A DNA stretch of 64,000 nucleotides from Enorma burkinafasonensis (GTDB lineage Bacteria > Actinomycetota > Coriobacteriia > Coriobacteriales > Coriobacteriaceae). The DNA lies in the NCBI RefSeq assembly GCF_902150035.1, contig NZ_LR597504.1, positions 104,655 through 168,654 on the forward strand, in the 5' to 3' direction. The position numbers were made by a program, and so were the translations under genes. Below the pieces are notes generated by a model that worked only from the letters and a program-made list of their open reading frames with translations, was not told the origin of the DNA and ran no database searches. Positions 37,247 through 45,550 of the stretch are shown piece after piece (positions within the stretch are counted from its first letter, which is position 1; each line of letters begins with the position of its first letter).

Positions 37247-38566
37247 ATGAGTTCCTATGTGAACAACATCCGCGTCGCGGTGTTCCTCTTCCCGTTGCTG
37301 TCCGCGCTGCTCTCGCTGCCGTATGCCATCTACCAGTACCGCAAGTACGGAAGCATCTCGCTGTGGAAGACGTTTTTGGTGTTCTCCTTCATCTTCTACC
37401 TCATGTGCGCTTACTTCATGGTGATCCTACCGCTGCCTGCCGACCGCAGCATCCTCATCCCGAGCGCGCAGCATCCGCAGCTCCACCCGCTGAGCTTCCT
37501 CGACAACTTCACGATGGCCGACCTCCGCAGCCTGTCGACGTTCAGGGGCCTCATCGCCTTCCTGCGCCGTCCCGACGTCTACACGGTCTATTTCAACGTG
37601 CTGCTCACCGTGCCGTTCGGCCTGTACCTGCGCTATCTTTTCCACCGCAGCTGGTGGCAGACGCTCATCATGGGTTCCTGCTTCTCGCTGTTCTTCGAGA
37701 TCTCCCAGCTGAGCGGGCTCTTCGGCATCTACGAGCACCCGTACCGTCTGTTCGACGTCGACGACCTCATCACCAACACGACCGGCGCCATGCTCGGGTT
37801 CTGGGCGTCGATCCCGCTCTGCCACTTCCTGCCCGACCTGCGCGAGGTCGACGAGCGCTCCATCGTGCGCGGCTCCGAGCACACCTCGTTCACCCGCCGG
37901 CTCATCGCGTTCGCGATCGACATGGTCGTGACCGCGGCCGTCCTGTGGGCGTGGCGGCACTTCATCGCCGGCGGCTCGACGGGCCGCTACGACACGCTGG
38001 CCGGCCTGCTCGTCTCGACCGGCGTCGCGTTCATGCTGATCCCGTGCCTCACCCGCGGCCAGACGATCGGCCACATGGTGCTCAGGCTGCGCGTCGTCAG
38101 GCCCGACGGCGACTCCGCGACCTGCCTGTCCTACATCGCCCGCTATGGCCTGCTGTTCTGGGTGTTCCTGCTGCTTCCCGTCTGGGTGGGCGCGCTCTAC
38201 CCCACGCAGGGGATCACGGTTCGCATGTGGGTCGACGAGTACGCGGTGGGCGCGGACACCGTCGAGGCGATCCTCTCGTCCGTCTACCTCACGTGGCTCG
38301 TCACCATCGTGCTGCGCGCGGTGATCTCGGCCTTCAAGCACCCGTTCGTGATGCTCAACGGCGTCATGAGCGACACGCGCGTGATGTCCGAGGCGCAGGT
38401 CGAGCGGCTGCGCGCCGCCCGGAACGCGCAGAGCCTCGAGGACGAGCTCGCCGAGAACGACCTGGGCGCCTCGAGCGTGGACGATGCGTTCGATGCGTCG
38501 TTCGACAGCGTGTACTCCGATGAGCTGGACGCCGAGATCGACGAGGCGCGTGCCGAGGACGAGTAG
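37247..38566 (+). CDS. VanZ-like / RDD-domain membrane protein
   Basis: Integral membrane protein of unknown function. 439 residues. The first half (to about 200) is VanZ-like: hydrophobic helices with NVLLTVPFGLYLRYLF, EISQLSGLFGI and the DVDDLITNTTGAMLGFW motif. The second half holds an RDD domain: RRLIAFAIDMVVTA (arginine and aspartate), GQTIGHMVLRLRVV. The C-terminal 60 residues are acidic and soluble (SFDSVYSDELDAEIDEARAEDE). The ATG at 37247 has GAAAGG upstream; the longer frame to 37139 is rejected. VanZ relatives confer low-level teicoplanin resistance in enterococci, but a resistance role here is not implied. Confidence 0.82.
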   Translation: MSSYVNNIRVAVFLFPLLSALLSLPYAIYQYRKYGSISLWKTFLVFSFIFYLMCAYFMVILPLPADRSILIPSAQHPQLHPLSFLDNFTMADLRSLSTFRGLIAFLRRPDVYTVYFNVLLTVPFGLYLRYLFHRSWWQTLIMGSCFSLFFEISQLSGLFGIYEHPYRLFDVDDLITNTTGAMLGFWASIPLCHFLPDLREVDERSIVRGSEHTSFTRRLIAFAIDMVVTAAVLWAWRHFIAGGSTGRYDTLAGLLVSTGVAFMLIPCLTRGQTIGHMVLRLRVVRPDGDSATCLSYIARYGLLFWVFLLLPVWVGALYPTQGITVRMWVDEYAVGADTVEAILSSVYLTWLVTIVLRAVISAFKHPFVMLNGVMSDTRVMSEAQVERLRAARNAQSLEDELAENDLGASSVDDAFDASFDSVYSDELDAEIDEARAEDE

Positions 38567-38682
38567 CTGCCTCGAGGTGCGCGGCGGCACGATATCGCGC
38601 CCGTCTGCGCCATCCCCGGCCCAATCGTGCCATAATGGCAAAATCGTGCATACGGCATCGTGAACGCGGAGAGGGGCCGGCA

Positions 38683-40341
38683 ATGACGAGTGGTACCGAC
38701 GGGTGCATGGATCGCGTCCGGGCACAGCATATCGACGCCGCCGAGGGCGACACCCTGCATGAGGAGTGCGGCGTCTTCGGCGTGTGGGCGCCGGGGCGCG
38801 ACGTGGCGCGGCTCACGTACTTCGGGCTCAAGGCCTTGCAGCACCGCGGCCAGGAATCCGCCGGCATCGCGGTGGGCGACGGCGGCACCGTCATGGTCCG
38901 CAAGGACCTCGGCCTCATCGACCAGGTGTTCACCGACGCCGACCTCTCCACGCTCACCGGCCAGCTCGCCGTGGGCCACGTGCGCTACGGCACGGCGGGC
39001 GCCAAGAGCTGGGAGGCCGCACAGCCGCACCTCTCGACCATCAACGACGTCATCATCGCGCTCGCGCACAACGGCACGCTCGTGAACACCGACGAGCTGC
39101 GCCGGCAGCTCATCGAGCTGGGCGTGCCGTTTCTTTCCAACTCCGACTCCGAGGTCGCGACCAAGCTCATCGGCTACTTCACGCAGCGGACCAACCACCT
39201 GCGCGAGGGCATCCGCAAGACGATGGAGCTCATCCGCGGCGGCTATGCGATGACGCTTATCAACGAGCAGGCGCTCTACGCCTTCCGCGACCCGCACGGC
39301 ATCCGCCCGCTCGTGCTGGGCAAGCTGCCCGTCGCAGAGGGGGCCGAGGGCGCAGGCGTCCCGTCGGCCGGCGGCGCCGCCTCGGCTGCCGGGGACGCCG
39401 CCGGCTGGGTCGTCGCCTCCGAGACCTGCGCTCTCGACATCGTGGGCGCCGAGTACGTGCGCGACATCCGTCCCGGCGAGATCCTGCGCATCTCCGCGGC
39501 GGGCCTCGTCTCCGAGCAGGGCGTGCCCGCGGCCGCCGAGTCCGCCGAGTGCATCTTCGAGCAGGTGTACTTCGCGCGGCCAGACTCGATCATGGGCGGC
39601 AAGTCCGTCTACGCCTGCCGCTACGACATGGGGCGCCGGCTCGCAGCCGAGGCACCCGTCGAGGCTGACATGGTCATCGGCGTGCCCGACTCGGGCCTGC
39701 CGCCCGCGGAGGGCTACGCGCGCGAGAGCGGCATCCCCTTCGGCGAGGGCCTCATCAAGAACCGCTACGTCGCCCGCACGTTCATCCAGCCCACGCAGGA
39801 GCTCCGCGCCATGGGCGTGCGCATGAAGCTGAACCCGCTGCGCGACAACATCGCCGGAAAGCGCCTTGTGGTGATCGACGACTCCATCGTGCGCGGCACC
39901 ACCATGGTGCAGCTCGTGCGGATGCTCCGCCAGGCGGGCGCGGCCGAGGTGCACGTGCGCATCAACAGCCCCGAGGTGGTGTGGCCATGCTTCTACGGCA
40001 TCGACACCGACGTGCAGGCGCAGCTCATCAGCGCCAACAAGTCGGTGGAGGAGATCTGTGCCTACATCGGCGCCGACTCGCTCGCGTTCCTCTCGGTCGA
40101 GGGGCTGCTCGCCTGCGTGCCCGCGATCGGCGAGGTCCAGCCCGGCGGCGGCGTGCGCGGCTACTGCACGGCGTGCTTCACGGGCGTCTACCCCGTGGCC
40201 ATCCCCGACAGCTTTGGCCGCGACAAGTTCATGCCCGGCTACGACCCGCTCAACTTCACGAAGCCCGAGCCGGTGAGCGGCCATTGCGTCACCGACAAGG
40301 AGCTCGACCGCAGCTGGGAGGCCGCCCACGGCGAGGCGTAG
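38683..40341 (+). CDS. purF: Amidophosphoribosyltransferase
   Basis: First committed step of purine synthesis: PRPP plus glutamine to phosphoribosylamine. 552 residues. A propeptide-like N-terminus precedes the catalytic cysteine C29 in EECGVFGVWAP, which would be exposed by processing. The glutaminase part has GLKALQHRGQESAG, and the PRPP motif is VVIDDSIVRGTTM. An alanine/glycine-rich insertion (AEGAGVPSAGGAASAAGDAA) sits in the glutaminase domain near residue 225. The ATG at 38683 follows a GAGAGGGG ribosome site; an internal ATG eight codons later is an alternative. It is separated from purM-purN by 6.7 kb, so the pathway is not in one operon here. Confidence 0.95.
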   Translation: MTSGTDGCMDRVRAQHIDAAEGDTLHEECGVFGVWAPGRDVARLTYFGLKALQHRGQESAGIAVGDGGTVMVRKDLGLIDQVFTDADLSTLTGQLAVGHVRYGTAGAKSWEAAQPHLSTINDVIIALAHNGTLVNTDELRRQLIELGVPFLSNSDSEVATKLIGYFTQRTNHLREGIRKTMELIRGGYAMTLINEQALYAFRDPHGIRPLVLGKLPVAEGAEGAGVPSAGGAASAAGDAAGWVVASETCALDIVGAEYVRDIRPGEILRISAAGLVSEQGVPAAAESAECIFEQVYFARPDSIMGGKSVYACRYDMGRRLAAEAPVEADMVIGVPDSGLPPAEGYARESGIPFGEGLIKNRYVARTFIQPTQELRAMGVRMKLNPLRDNIAGKRLVVIDDSIVRGTTMVQLVRMLRQAGAAEVHVRINSPEVVWPCFYGIDTDVQAQLISANKSVEEICAYIGADSLAFLSVEGLLACVPAIGEVQPGGGVRGYCTACFTGVYPVAIPDSFGRDKFMPGYDPLNFTKPEPVSGHCVTDKELDRSWEAAHGEA

Positions 40342-40458
40342 GCGCGCTGCGGACCGCCGATCGGGGACATGAGATCATAATTGGTGCTATATTCCTGTTA
40401 GTTATCTATTGATGAGCCACGAGCTCGATGAAATAGGACGGGGAGGAGACGAATCGAT

Positions 40459-41226
40459 ATGCGTGTCGAAGCCTCGAATATTCCCCCGAAAGATCGAGCC
40501 GTCGAAGGAATTCTCTGGTACATCCAGGAACATGGCCTCAAGGGCGGCGACAGGCTCCCTCCCGAGCGAGAGCTCTGCGAGCTCATCGGCGTGTCGCGCA
40601 CCGCGCTGCGCTCTGCGATCGCATTGCTGATTTCCCGCGATACCCTCGAAAGCCGCCGAGGATCCGGGACGTACGTGTGTCGGCCCAAGCCGTTGAACGT
40701 GTTCCAGGAGGTCTATAACTATTCATCTGCCGTCCGCGAGGTGGGACTCACGCCCGGCGCGCACGTTTTGGCGTCGGGCACGCTGCACGCCGACGAAACG
40801 CTGTCGCACAAGGCCAACGTTTCCATCGACACCCCAATGTTCCTGCTGAAACGCCTGCGTACCGTCAATGGAAAACCGGCGGCGATCGAGACGGCTTACG
40901 TGAACATGGAGTCCTGCACCGGTATCGAGAAGCACGATTTCGCGGTCGAGAGCCTGTACGATGTGCTGGGGGCCGAGTACGGCATCAGCGTCGAGCACGG
41001 TGTCGAGCACATCACGATCACCAAGCTCACCGCCGATGAGGCCGAGATCCTCCAGGCGCCGGAGGCATCGCCGGCCTACTACGAGGAATCGCTTGAGAAG
41101 GATCGCGACGGACGCACGGTTGAGTATGTCAAGGCGGTGATCCTCCCTCATCGGTACCGGTTCGCCAACAACGGGGAGGCTCCCGGCGTCAAGACGAAGG
41201 TCGGTGCAGCATGGCTGAAGTCGTAG
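40459..41226 (+). CDS. GntR-family regulator with UTRA domain (first of a pair)
   Basis: Transcription factor, HutC/UTRA subfamily. 255 residues. The winged-helix domain (about 10-75) has GDRLPPERELCELIGVSRTALRSAIALL and the wing SRRGSGTYV. The UTRA effector domain (about 95-245) has LLKRLRTVNGKPAAIETAYVN and ends with VEYVKAVILPHRYRF, a layout known to bind phosphorylated sugars or other small effectors. It overlaps the next GntR gene by 16 bases. The two lie immediately before the SIS/PTS operon and probably regulate it. Confidence 0.9.
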   Translation: MRVEASNIPPKDRAVEGILWYIQEHGLKGGDRLPPERELCELIGVSRTALRSAIALLISRDTLESRRGSGTYVCRPKPLNVFQEVYNYSSAVREVGLTPGAHVLASGTLHADETLSHKANVSIDTPMFLLKRLRTVNGKPAAIETAYVNMESCTGIEKHDFAVESLYDVLGAEYGISVEHGVEHITITKLTADEAEILQAPEASPAYYEESLEKDRDGRTVEYVKAVILPHRYRFANNGEAPGVKTKVGAAWLKS

Positions 41227-41972
41227 AGGGTCGAACGACCCGGCCCGATGGAGGCATCCAAGAAATCGGCTCAGCTCAAGATCCGATTTACCTCGTCATC
41301 CGCCGTTGCATCTCCCAGCGCATCGAGCGAGGCGAGTATCCGTCCGGCAGCGCCTTGCCGTCTGAGCATGATCTTGCCGAGGAGTTCGGGGTCGCGCGTC
41401 TTACGATACGCAAGGCGATCGATGATCTCGTGGATCGCGGTCTTATCCGCCGCGTCCAGGGCAAGGGGGCGTTCGTGACGCTGCGCCTGCCCATGCTCGG
41501 CGAGGTTCTGAGCGGCTTCCGCGAGGTGGCGAGACGCCAAGACGCCTGCCCGTCCGTACGCGTGCTGGCTGCGACGCGGCGAGATGCCGGGCAGTACTAC
41601 GCGCATCTCTTCGGCATCGACCCTGATGAGGAACTCTATGTGATCCGTCGCCTGAACAGCGTGAACGGAAGTCCGTATTCGATTGATAACACCTTCATAC
41701 CGCTTCGGTTCTTCGAGGGTATCGATGAGGTGGACATCACGGTGTTCAGCCTGTTCGAGACGTATGCGTCCTATGGCCACAAGGTGGCGCTCGCGCAGGA
41801 GAAGCTCGGCATCGAGACCCTGAGCGCCCGTGACGCCGGACTGCTCCAGGTGAAGCCCGGCTCCCCGGCCCTTGTTCTCGAAAGCCTGAGCTACGACGAA
41901 AACTATCAGGTTGTCGAGTACACGCGCTCGATTAACAGCGGCGAGCAGGGTGGCTATATCTACCAGTACTAG
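41211..41972 (+). CDS. GntR-family regulator with UTRA domain (second of a pair)
   Basis: Transcription factor of the same HutC/UTRA subfamily. 253 residues. The winged helix is at about 22-90 (YPSGSALPSEHDLAEEFGVARLTIRKAIDDL) and the UTRA domain follows (LYVIRRLNSVNGSPYSIDNTFIP and VEYTRSINSGEQGGY at the end). Sequence identity with the preceding regulator is low outside the motifs, so this is an old pair or two independently recruited regulators. It begins 16 bases inside the first gene, so translation is coupled. Likely controls the PTS operon starting at 42205. Confidence 0.9.
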   Translation: MAEVVEGRTTRPDGGIQEIGSAQDPIYLVIRRCISQRIERGEYPSGSALPSEHDLAEEFGVARLTIRKAIDDLVDRGLIRRVQGKGAFVTLRLPMLGEVLSGFREVARRQDACPSVRVLAATRRDAGQYYAHLFGIDPDEELYVIRRLNSVNGSPYSIDNTFIPLRFFEGIDEVDITVFSLFETYASYGHKVALAQEKLGIETLSARDAGLLQVKPGSPALVLESLSYDENYQVVEYTRSINSGEQGGYIYQY

Positions 41973-42014
41973 TGCTGGCCATGCGCATGGCGGCCATTCC
42001 CGCTGCGCCTAAAT

Positions 42015-42042
42015 ACTAAACGCTTAGCACTAAACACTAAAC
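42015..42042 (+). repeat. Seven-base tandem motif ACTAAAC in register
   Basis: ACTAAAC occurs at 42015-42021, 42029-42035 and 42036-42042, with GCTTAGC filling the intervening seven bases, giving four units in a strict seven-base period. It lies between the GntR pair and the SIS gene and may be a regulator-binding array or part of a leader. Confidence 0.5.
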
Positions 42043-42145
42043 AACTCATAAGTAATAGATACCACTTAACACGAATTATCGACCGTTCGGCGAAATCAAG
42101 CTCGATAAAGCAGATGTGGTATCAAAAAGAACTATCCTGTTCACG

Positions 42146-42166
42146 AATTGGTATGAAAAACCAATT
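42146..42166 (+). promoter_or_regulatory. Candidate GntR operator (7-7-7 inverted repeat) before the SIS/PTS operon
   Basis: AATTGGT (42146-42152) and ACCAATT (42160-42166) are a perfect inverted repeat with a seven-base spacer, 39 bases before the SIS gene start. The TTGGTA inside its left arm could serve as a -35 element, so binding would block transcription. The placement next to two GntR/UTRA genes makes it a likely operator, but which regulator binds is not known. Confidence 0.55.
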
Positions 42167-42204
42167 TGTTGTACTAGAACTGCATTAGAGAAAGGGAGTG
42201 TGGG

Positions 42205-43266
42205 ATGGACGTGAAGGAGAAGATCGAGCTCATGCATTTTGACGAGGACGCCTATCTGGCGAACGGCAAACGCCTCGTCGAGCTCGGAAAGCAGATGTCC
42301 GCCTTTGCAGACGACGTGGCGGAAGAGGGGTTCGACGCCGTGTTCCTCTTGGGTGTGGGAGGCACCTGGGACGAGCTCATGCAGCTCGAGTACCTGATGA
42401 AGAAGTTCGGCGATCGCGATCTGGAGGTGTACCTCATCCACGCCGCCGAATGGAACGCCGTCGGGCACAAGCGCATGACCGACCGCTCGGTGGTGCTCAC
42501 CGCATCTGAATCCGGTACGACCCCCGAGGTGCTCGAGGCCGTTAAGAAGATGCGCGAGATGGGGGTGCGCGTCTATGCCATGACCAAGAAGGAAGGCCCC
42601 ATCGGCCAAGTCGTCGGTGCCGACAACTGCGTCGAGATGGCGTCGGCGCATGGTGCGAGCGGATGCGAGGGCAGCTATTACCTTGCCGATTGCTTTGGCC
42701 TGCGCCTCCTGTATCACCGCGGATGCTTCCCGCGCTTCGACGATTTCATCACTCAGACCGAGGGGATCTGGTCGTCGCTCCTCGATATCCGCAAACGCTT
42801 CGAGCCCCGTGCCGAGAAGATCGCCCGCGCCTATGCGCTGGCTCCGTACACGATGTTCATCGGTAGCGGTGCCCTGTGGGGCGAGACGATCCTCTTCTCG
42901 ATGTGCGTTCTCGAGGAGATGCAGTGGAAGCGCACGCGCTATGTGACCTCCGCGGACTTCTTCCACGGGACACTCGAGCTCGTGGAGCCGGGCGTGCCGG
43001 TCATCCTTTTCAAGGGCGAGGACGAGTTCCGTGCGCACGACAACCGCGTCGAGGCGTTCCTGCGCAGCGGCGTGACGGGCGATCAGGATTACGTGATCGT
43101 CGATACCGCCGAGTTCGCGACCCCTGGCCTCGATGACGAGTTCCGCGTCATCGTGAGCCCCTGGATCTTGAGCTCGATCATCACGGACCGCCTTGCCGCC
43201 TACTACGAGTTGGTGACGAAGCACAACCTCGATTACCGCCGCTACTACCACCAGTTCGACTACTAA
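42205..43266 (+). CDS. SIS-domain sugar isomerase/deglycase (FrlB/GfrE/GfrF-like)
   Basis: Double-SIS protein of 353 residues. The N-terminal SIS has LLGVGGTWDELMQLEYL and LTASESGTTPEVLEAVKKMREMG, and the C-terminal SIS has FIGSGALWGETILFSM. The end, SADFFHGTLELVEPGVPVILF then YYELVTKHNLDYRRYYHQFDY, resembles FrlB-type deglycases, which split fructoselysine 6-phosphate or glucoselysine 6-phosphate into glucose 6-phosphate and lysine. In the Salmonella gfr system such enzymes are fed by a mannose-family PTS, as here. So the likely role is cleavage of a phosphorylated Amadori or amino-sugar conjugate. A GlmS- or AgaS-like isomerase is the alternative. AGGGAG precedes ATG 42205. Confidence 0.8.
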   Translation: MDVKEKIELMHFDEDAYLANGKRLVELGKQMSAFADDVAEEGFDAVFLLGVGGTWDELMQLEYLMKKFGDRDLEVYLIHAAEWNAVGHKRMTDRSVVLTASESGTTPEVLEAVKKMREMGVRVYAMTKKEGPIGQVVGADNCVEMASAHGASGCEGSYYLADCFGLRLLYHRGCFPRFDDFITQTEGIWSSLLDIRKRFEPRAEKIARAYALAPYTMFIGSGALWGETILFSMCVLEEMQWKRTRYVTSADFFHGTLELVEPGVPVILFKGEDEFRAHDNRVEAFLRSGVTGDQDYVIVDTAEFATPGLDDEFRVIVSPWILSSIITDRLAAYYELVTKHNLDYRRYYHQFDY

Positions 43267-43275
43267 GGAGCGGTC

Positions 43276-43749
43276 ATGATCCTCAACACACGCGTAGACC
43301 ATCGCCTCCTGCACGGGCAGGTCGCTTTCTCGTGGACGACTCAGCTCGGGGCCGACTGCATCCTCATCGCGAACGACGACGTCATGCAGAACCCCACGCG
43401 GAAAAGCGTCATCAAGCTCGCCAAGCCCGCTGGCGTGAAGCTCGTCATCAAGAGCATCGAGGGTGCCATCGAGGCCATCAACAGCGGGGTGACGGATAAG
43501 TACCGGCTGTTCGTGGTTGTCGAGTCCATCGGCGACGCCCATGCCCTGGCGACCTCATGCGACCGGATCAAGGCCATCAACCTCGGGGGGACCAAGCCCC
43601 GGGACAACACGCGCAACATCGCCAAGGCGATTTATGTGACCCCCGAGGAGGAGGACCAGCTGAGGGACCTGTTCGATCGCGGCGTCGAAGTCGAGATCCG
43701 CATGGTGCCGGTCGATCCCTCGGTCGATGCGCGAACCGTACTTCAGTAA
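43276..43749 (+). CDS. PTS mannose-family IIB subunit (second system)
   Basis: Phosphocarrier of a complete-looking IIB domain, 157 residues. The phosphorylated histidine is H13 in VDHRLLHGQV, with the following LGADCILIANDDVMQNPTRKSV motif. It starts 9 bases after the SIS gene with GGAG upstream, and is followed by IIC 11 bases later. The operon has no gene for the IIA domain, so phosphate must come from a IIA encoded elsewhere. Confidence 0.94.
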   Translation: MILNTRVDHRLLHGQVAFSWTTQLGADCILIANDDVMQNPTRKSVIKLAKPAGVKLVIKSIEGAIEAINSGVTDKYRLFVVVESIGDAHALATSCDRIKAINLGGTKPRDNTRNIAKAIYVTPEEEDQLRDLFDRGVEVEIRMVPVDPSVDARTVLQ

Positions 43750-43760
43750 GGAGGTAAACA

Positions 43761-44534
43761 ATGCTGCAAGCGCTGCTGCTCGGCCTCATCGCCTTCGTCG
43801 CGAACTGCGACTACGCCCTCGGCACGAGCCTGATCAAGAACCCCATCGTCACCGGGCCCTTCGTCGGCCTCGTGCTCGGCGATGTCCAGCAGGGAATCAT
43901 CATCGGCGGTGTCCTCGAGCTCGCCTTCATCGGCGCCCAGTCCGTCGGCGCGTTCGTCCCGCCCAACGTGGTGGTCGGAGGCGTGCTCGGCACGGCGTTC
44001 GCCATCGTCACCGGCAGCGGTGCCGAGGTCGCCGTCACGCTCGCCTATCCCATCGCCCTGCTCGCAAGCCTGCTCGAGAACCTGTTCATGTCGGTCATCT
44101 ACCCGCTGACCGGTACCTGGGCCGATAGGTACGCCGCGGAAGGGAACTACCGCGCGGTCGAGACGATCCATATCGTCGACGGCATCGTGGGAAGCCTCGC
44201 GTTCGGCGGGCTCGTGGTCCTGGGCTACTCCCTTGGTAGCGCGCAGGTCGAGGCGCTCGTCAACTCCATCCCATCGGTGATCAACGACGGCCTCACGGTC
44301 GCCACTGGTCTTCTGCCCGCCATGGGCTTCGCCATGCTCGCGCAGATGACCGTTAACAAGAAGGTCGTCGTCTTCTTCTTCCTGGGCTTCATCCTGTCGT
44401 CCTACATGGGCGTTCCGGTGCTCGGCATCGCGATGCTCGGCGTGATCGCGGCCGTACTCAAGACCGGCCTGCTCGATGGCGCCCTGACCCAGACCGCTGT
44501 TTCCGTCGACGGAGGTGACGACGATGACTTCTAA
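43761..44534 (+). CDS. PTS mannose-family IIC subunit (second system)
   Basis: Membrane permease subunit, 257 residues. The signature LIKNPIVTGPFVGLVLGDVQQG is near residues 25-47, followed by GGVLELAFIGAQSVGAFVPPNVVVGG. Multiple hydrophobic helices, and an acidic C-terminal tail (GGDDDDF). AAGGAGG precedes ATG 43761. The end overlaps the IID gene by 11 bases. Confidence 0.94.
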   Translation: MLQALLLGLIAFVANCDYALGTSLIKNPIVTGPFVGLVLGDVQQGIIIGGVLELAFIGAQSVGAFVPPNVVVGGVLGTAFAIVTGSGAEVAVTLAYPIALLASLLENLFMSVIYPLTGTWADRYAAEGNYRAVETIHIVDGIVGSLAFGGLVVLGYSLGSAQVEALVNSIPSVINDGLTVATGLLPAMGFAMLAQMTVNKKVVVFFFLGFILSSYMGVPVLGIAMLGVIAAVLKTGLLDGALTQTAVSVDGGDDDDF

Positions 44535-45351
44535 GGCACAGACCGGCGAGCTCACCAAGAAAGACCTGCGCTCGATCTTCTGGCGCTCGCTTCCAATGGA
44601 GTTCTCTTGGCACTATGAACGCCAGATGCACATGGGCTTCGAGTTCATGATGATCCCGGTGCTCCGCAAGATCTACCGCAACGACCCTGAAAAACTCAAG
44701 AGCGCCCTCGTGCGTCATCTCGAGTTCTTCAACTGCTCCATGTACCTCATCCCGTTCATCGGCGGCATCGTCGCGGCGATGGAGGAGATGAACGCCAAGG
44801 ACGACGACTTCGACGAGTCGAGCATCAGCACGATGAAGGTGGCGCTCATGGGCCCGCTCGCGGGCATCGGCGACTCGCTGTTCTTCGGGACGCTGCGCAT
44901 CCTGGCGATCGGCATCGGCACGTCGTTCGCCGCGCAGGGCAGAATCCTCGGCATGCTTCTGTTCCTCGCCATCTTCAACGTCCCGCAGTACATCATCCGC
45001 TGGGTCTGCACGTTCAAGGGATACGAGCTCGGTGCGAACTACCTCGAGTCCGTCCAGGAATCCGGCCTCATGGACAAGTTTATGATGGCCGCCTCCATCG
45101 TGGGCGTCATGGTGATCGGCGGCATGACCAACGAGCTCATCTGGGTGAACTCGCCCATCTCCTTCGGCTCGGGCGACGCCGCCACCGCGCTCATCGACGT
45201 CATCAACGGCATCATGCCCGGCATGTTGAGCCTCGCCGCGCTCGGTATCTACTACTGGCTGCTCAAGAAGAAGGTCAACGTGGTCGCCCTGCTCGTGGGG
45301 ACCATCATCGTCGGCATTCTGGGCGTTTGGGCCGGCGTGCTCTGCGCCTAG
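44524..45351 (+). CDS. PTS mannose-family IID subunit (second system)
   Basis: Membrane partner of IIC, 275 residues. Features are RSIFWRSLPMEFSWHYERQMHMGF at the N-terminus, the central VALMGPLAGIGDSLFFGT, and hydrophobic C-terminal helices. The ATG at 44524 has GGAGG at 44511-44515; the GTG at 44515 overlaps that site and is rejected. Overlaps IIC by 11 bases. The next gene follows after 199 bases that hold an inverted repeat, so the operon may be split in expression here. Confidence 0.94.
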   Translation: MTSKAQTGELTKKDLRSIFWRSLPMEFSWHYERQMHMGFEFMMIPVLRKIYRNDPEKLKSALVRHLEFFNCSMYLIPFIGGIVAAMEEMNAKDDDFDESSISTMKVALMGPLAGIGDSLFFGTLRILAIGIGTSFAAQGRILGMLLFLAIFNVPQYIIRWVCTFKGYELGANYLESVQESGLMDKFMMAASIVGVMVIGGMTNELIWVNSPISFGSGDAATALIDVINGIMPGMLSLAALGIYYWLLKKKVNVVALLVGTIIVGILGVWAGVLCA

Positions 45352-45372
45352 CCTTCAAGATGCCTAAACGGT

Positions 45373-45450
45373 CGGGACGGCCCGGCGCCGCTTGCGAATC
45401 CCTCTTTCCCTCCGAGGGCGAATCCGGCTCGCTTGCACCGGGGCGTCCCG
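45373..45450 (+). other. Long-range inverted repeat between IID and the amidohydrolase-like gene
   Basis: Arms at 45373-45385 (CGGGACGGCCCGG) and 45438-45450 (CCGGGGCGTCCCG) pair at 12 of 13 positions, around an inner CCCTC...GAGGG hairpin. No T-run follows, so it may stabilise the upstream mRNA or act as a partial processing or attenuation element. Confidence 0.4.
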
Positions 45451-45550
45451 TACCGAGGTCCATAGCCAATCGGCCTGCGACCTCTTTCGCTGGGCGTTTT
45501 GTCCATAACGGGAACATCGCACAATCGTTTTCAATGCAATGGAGGTTTGC

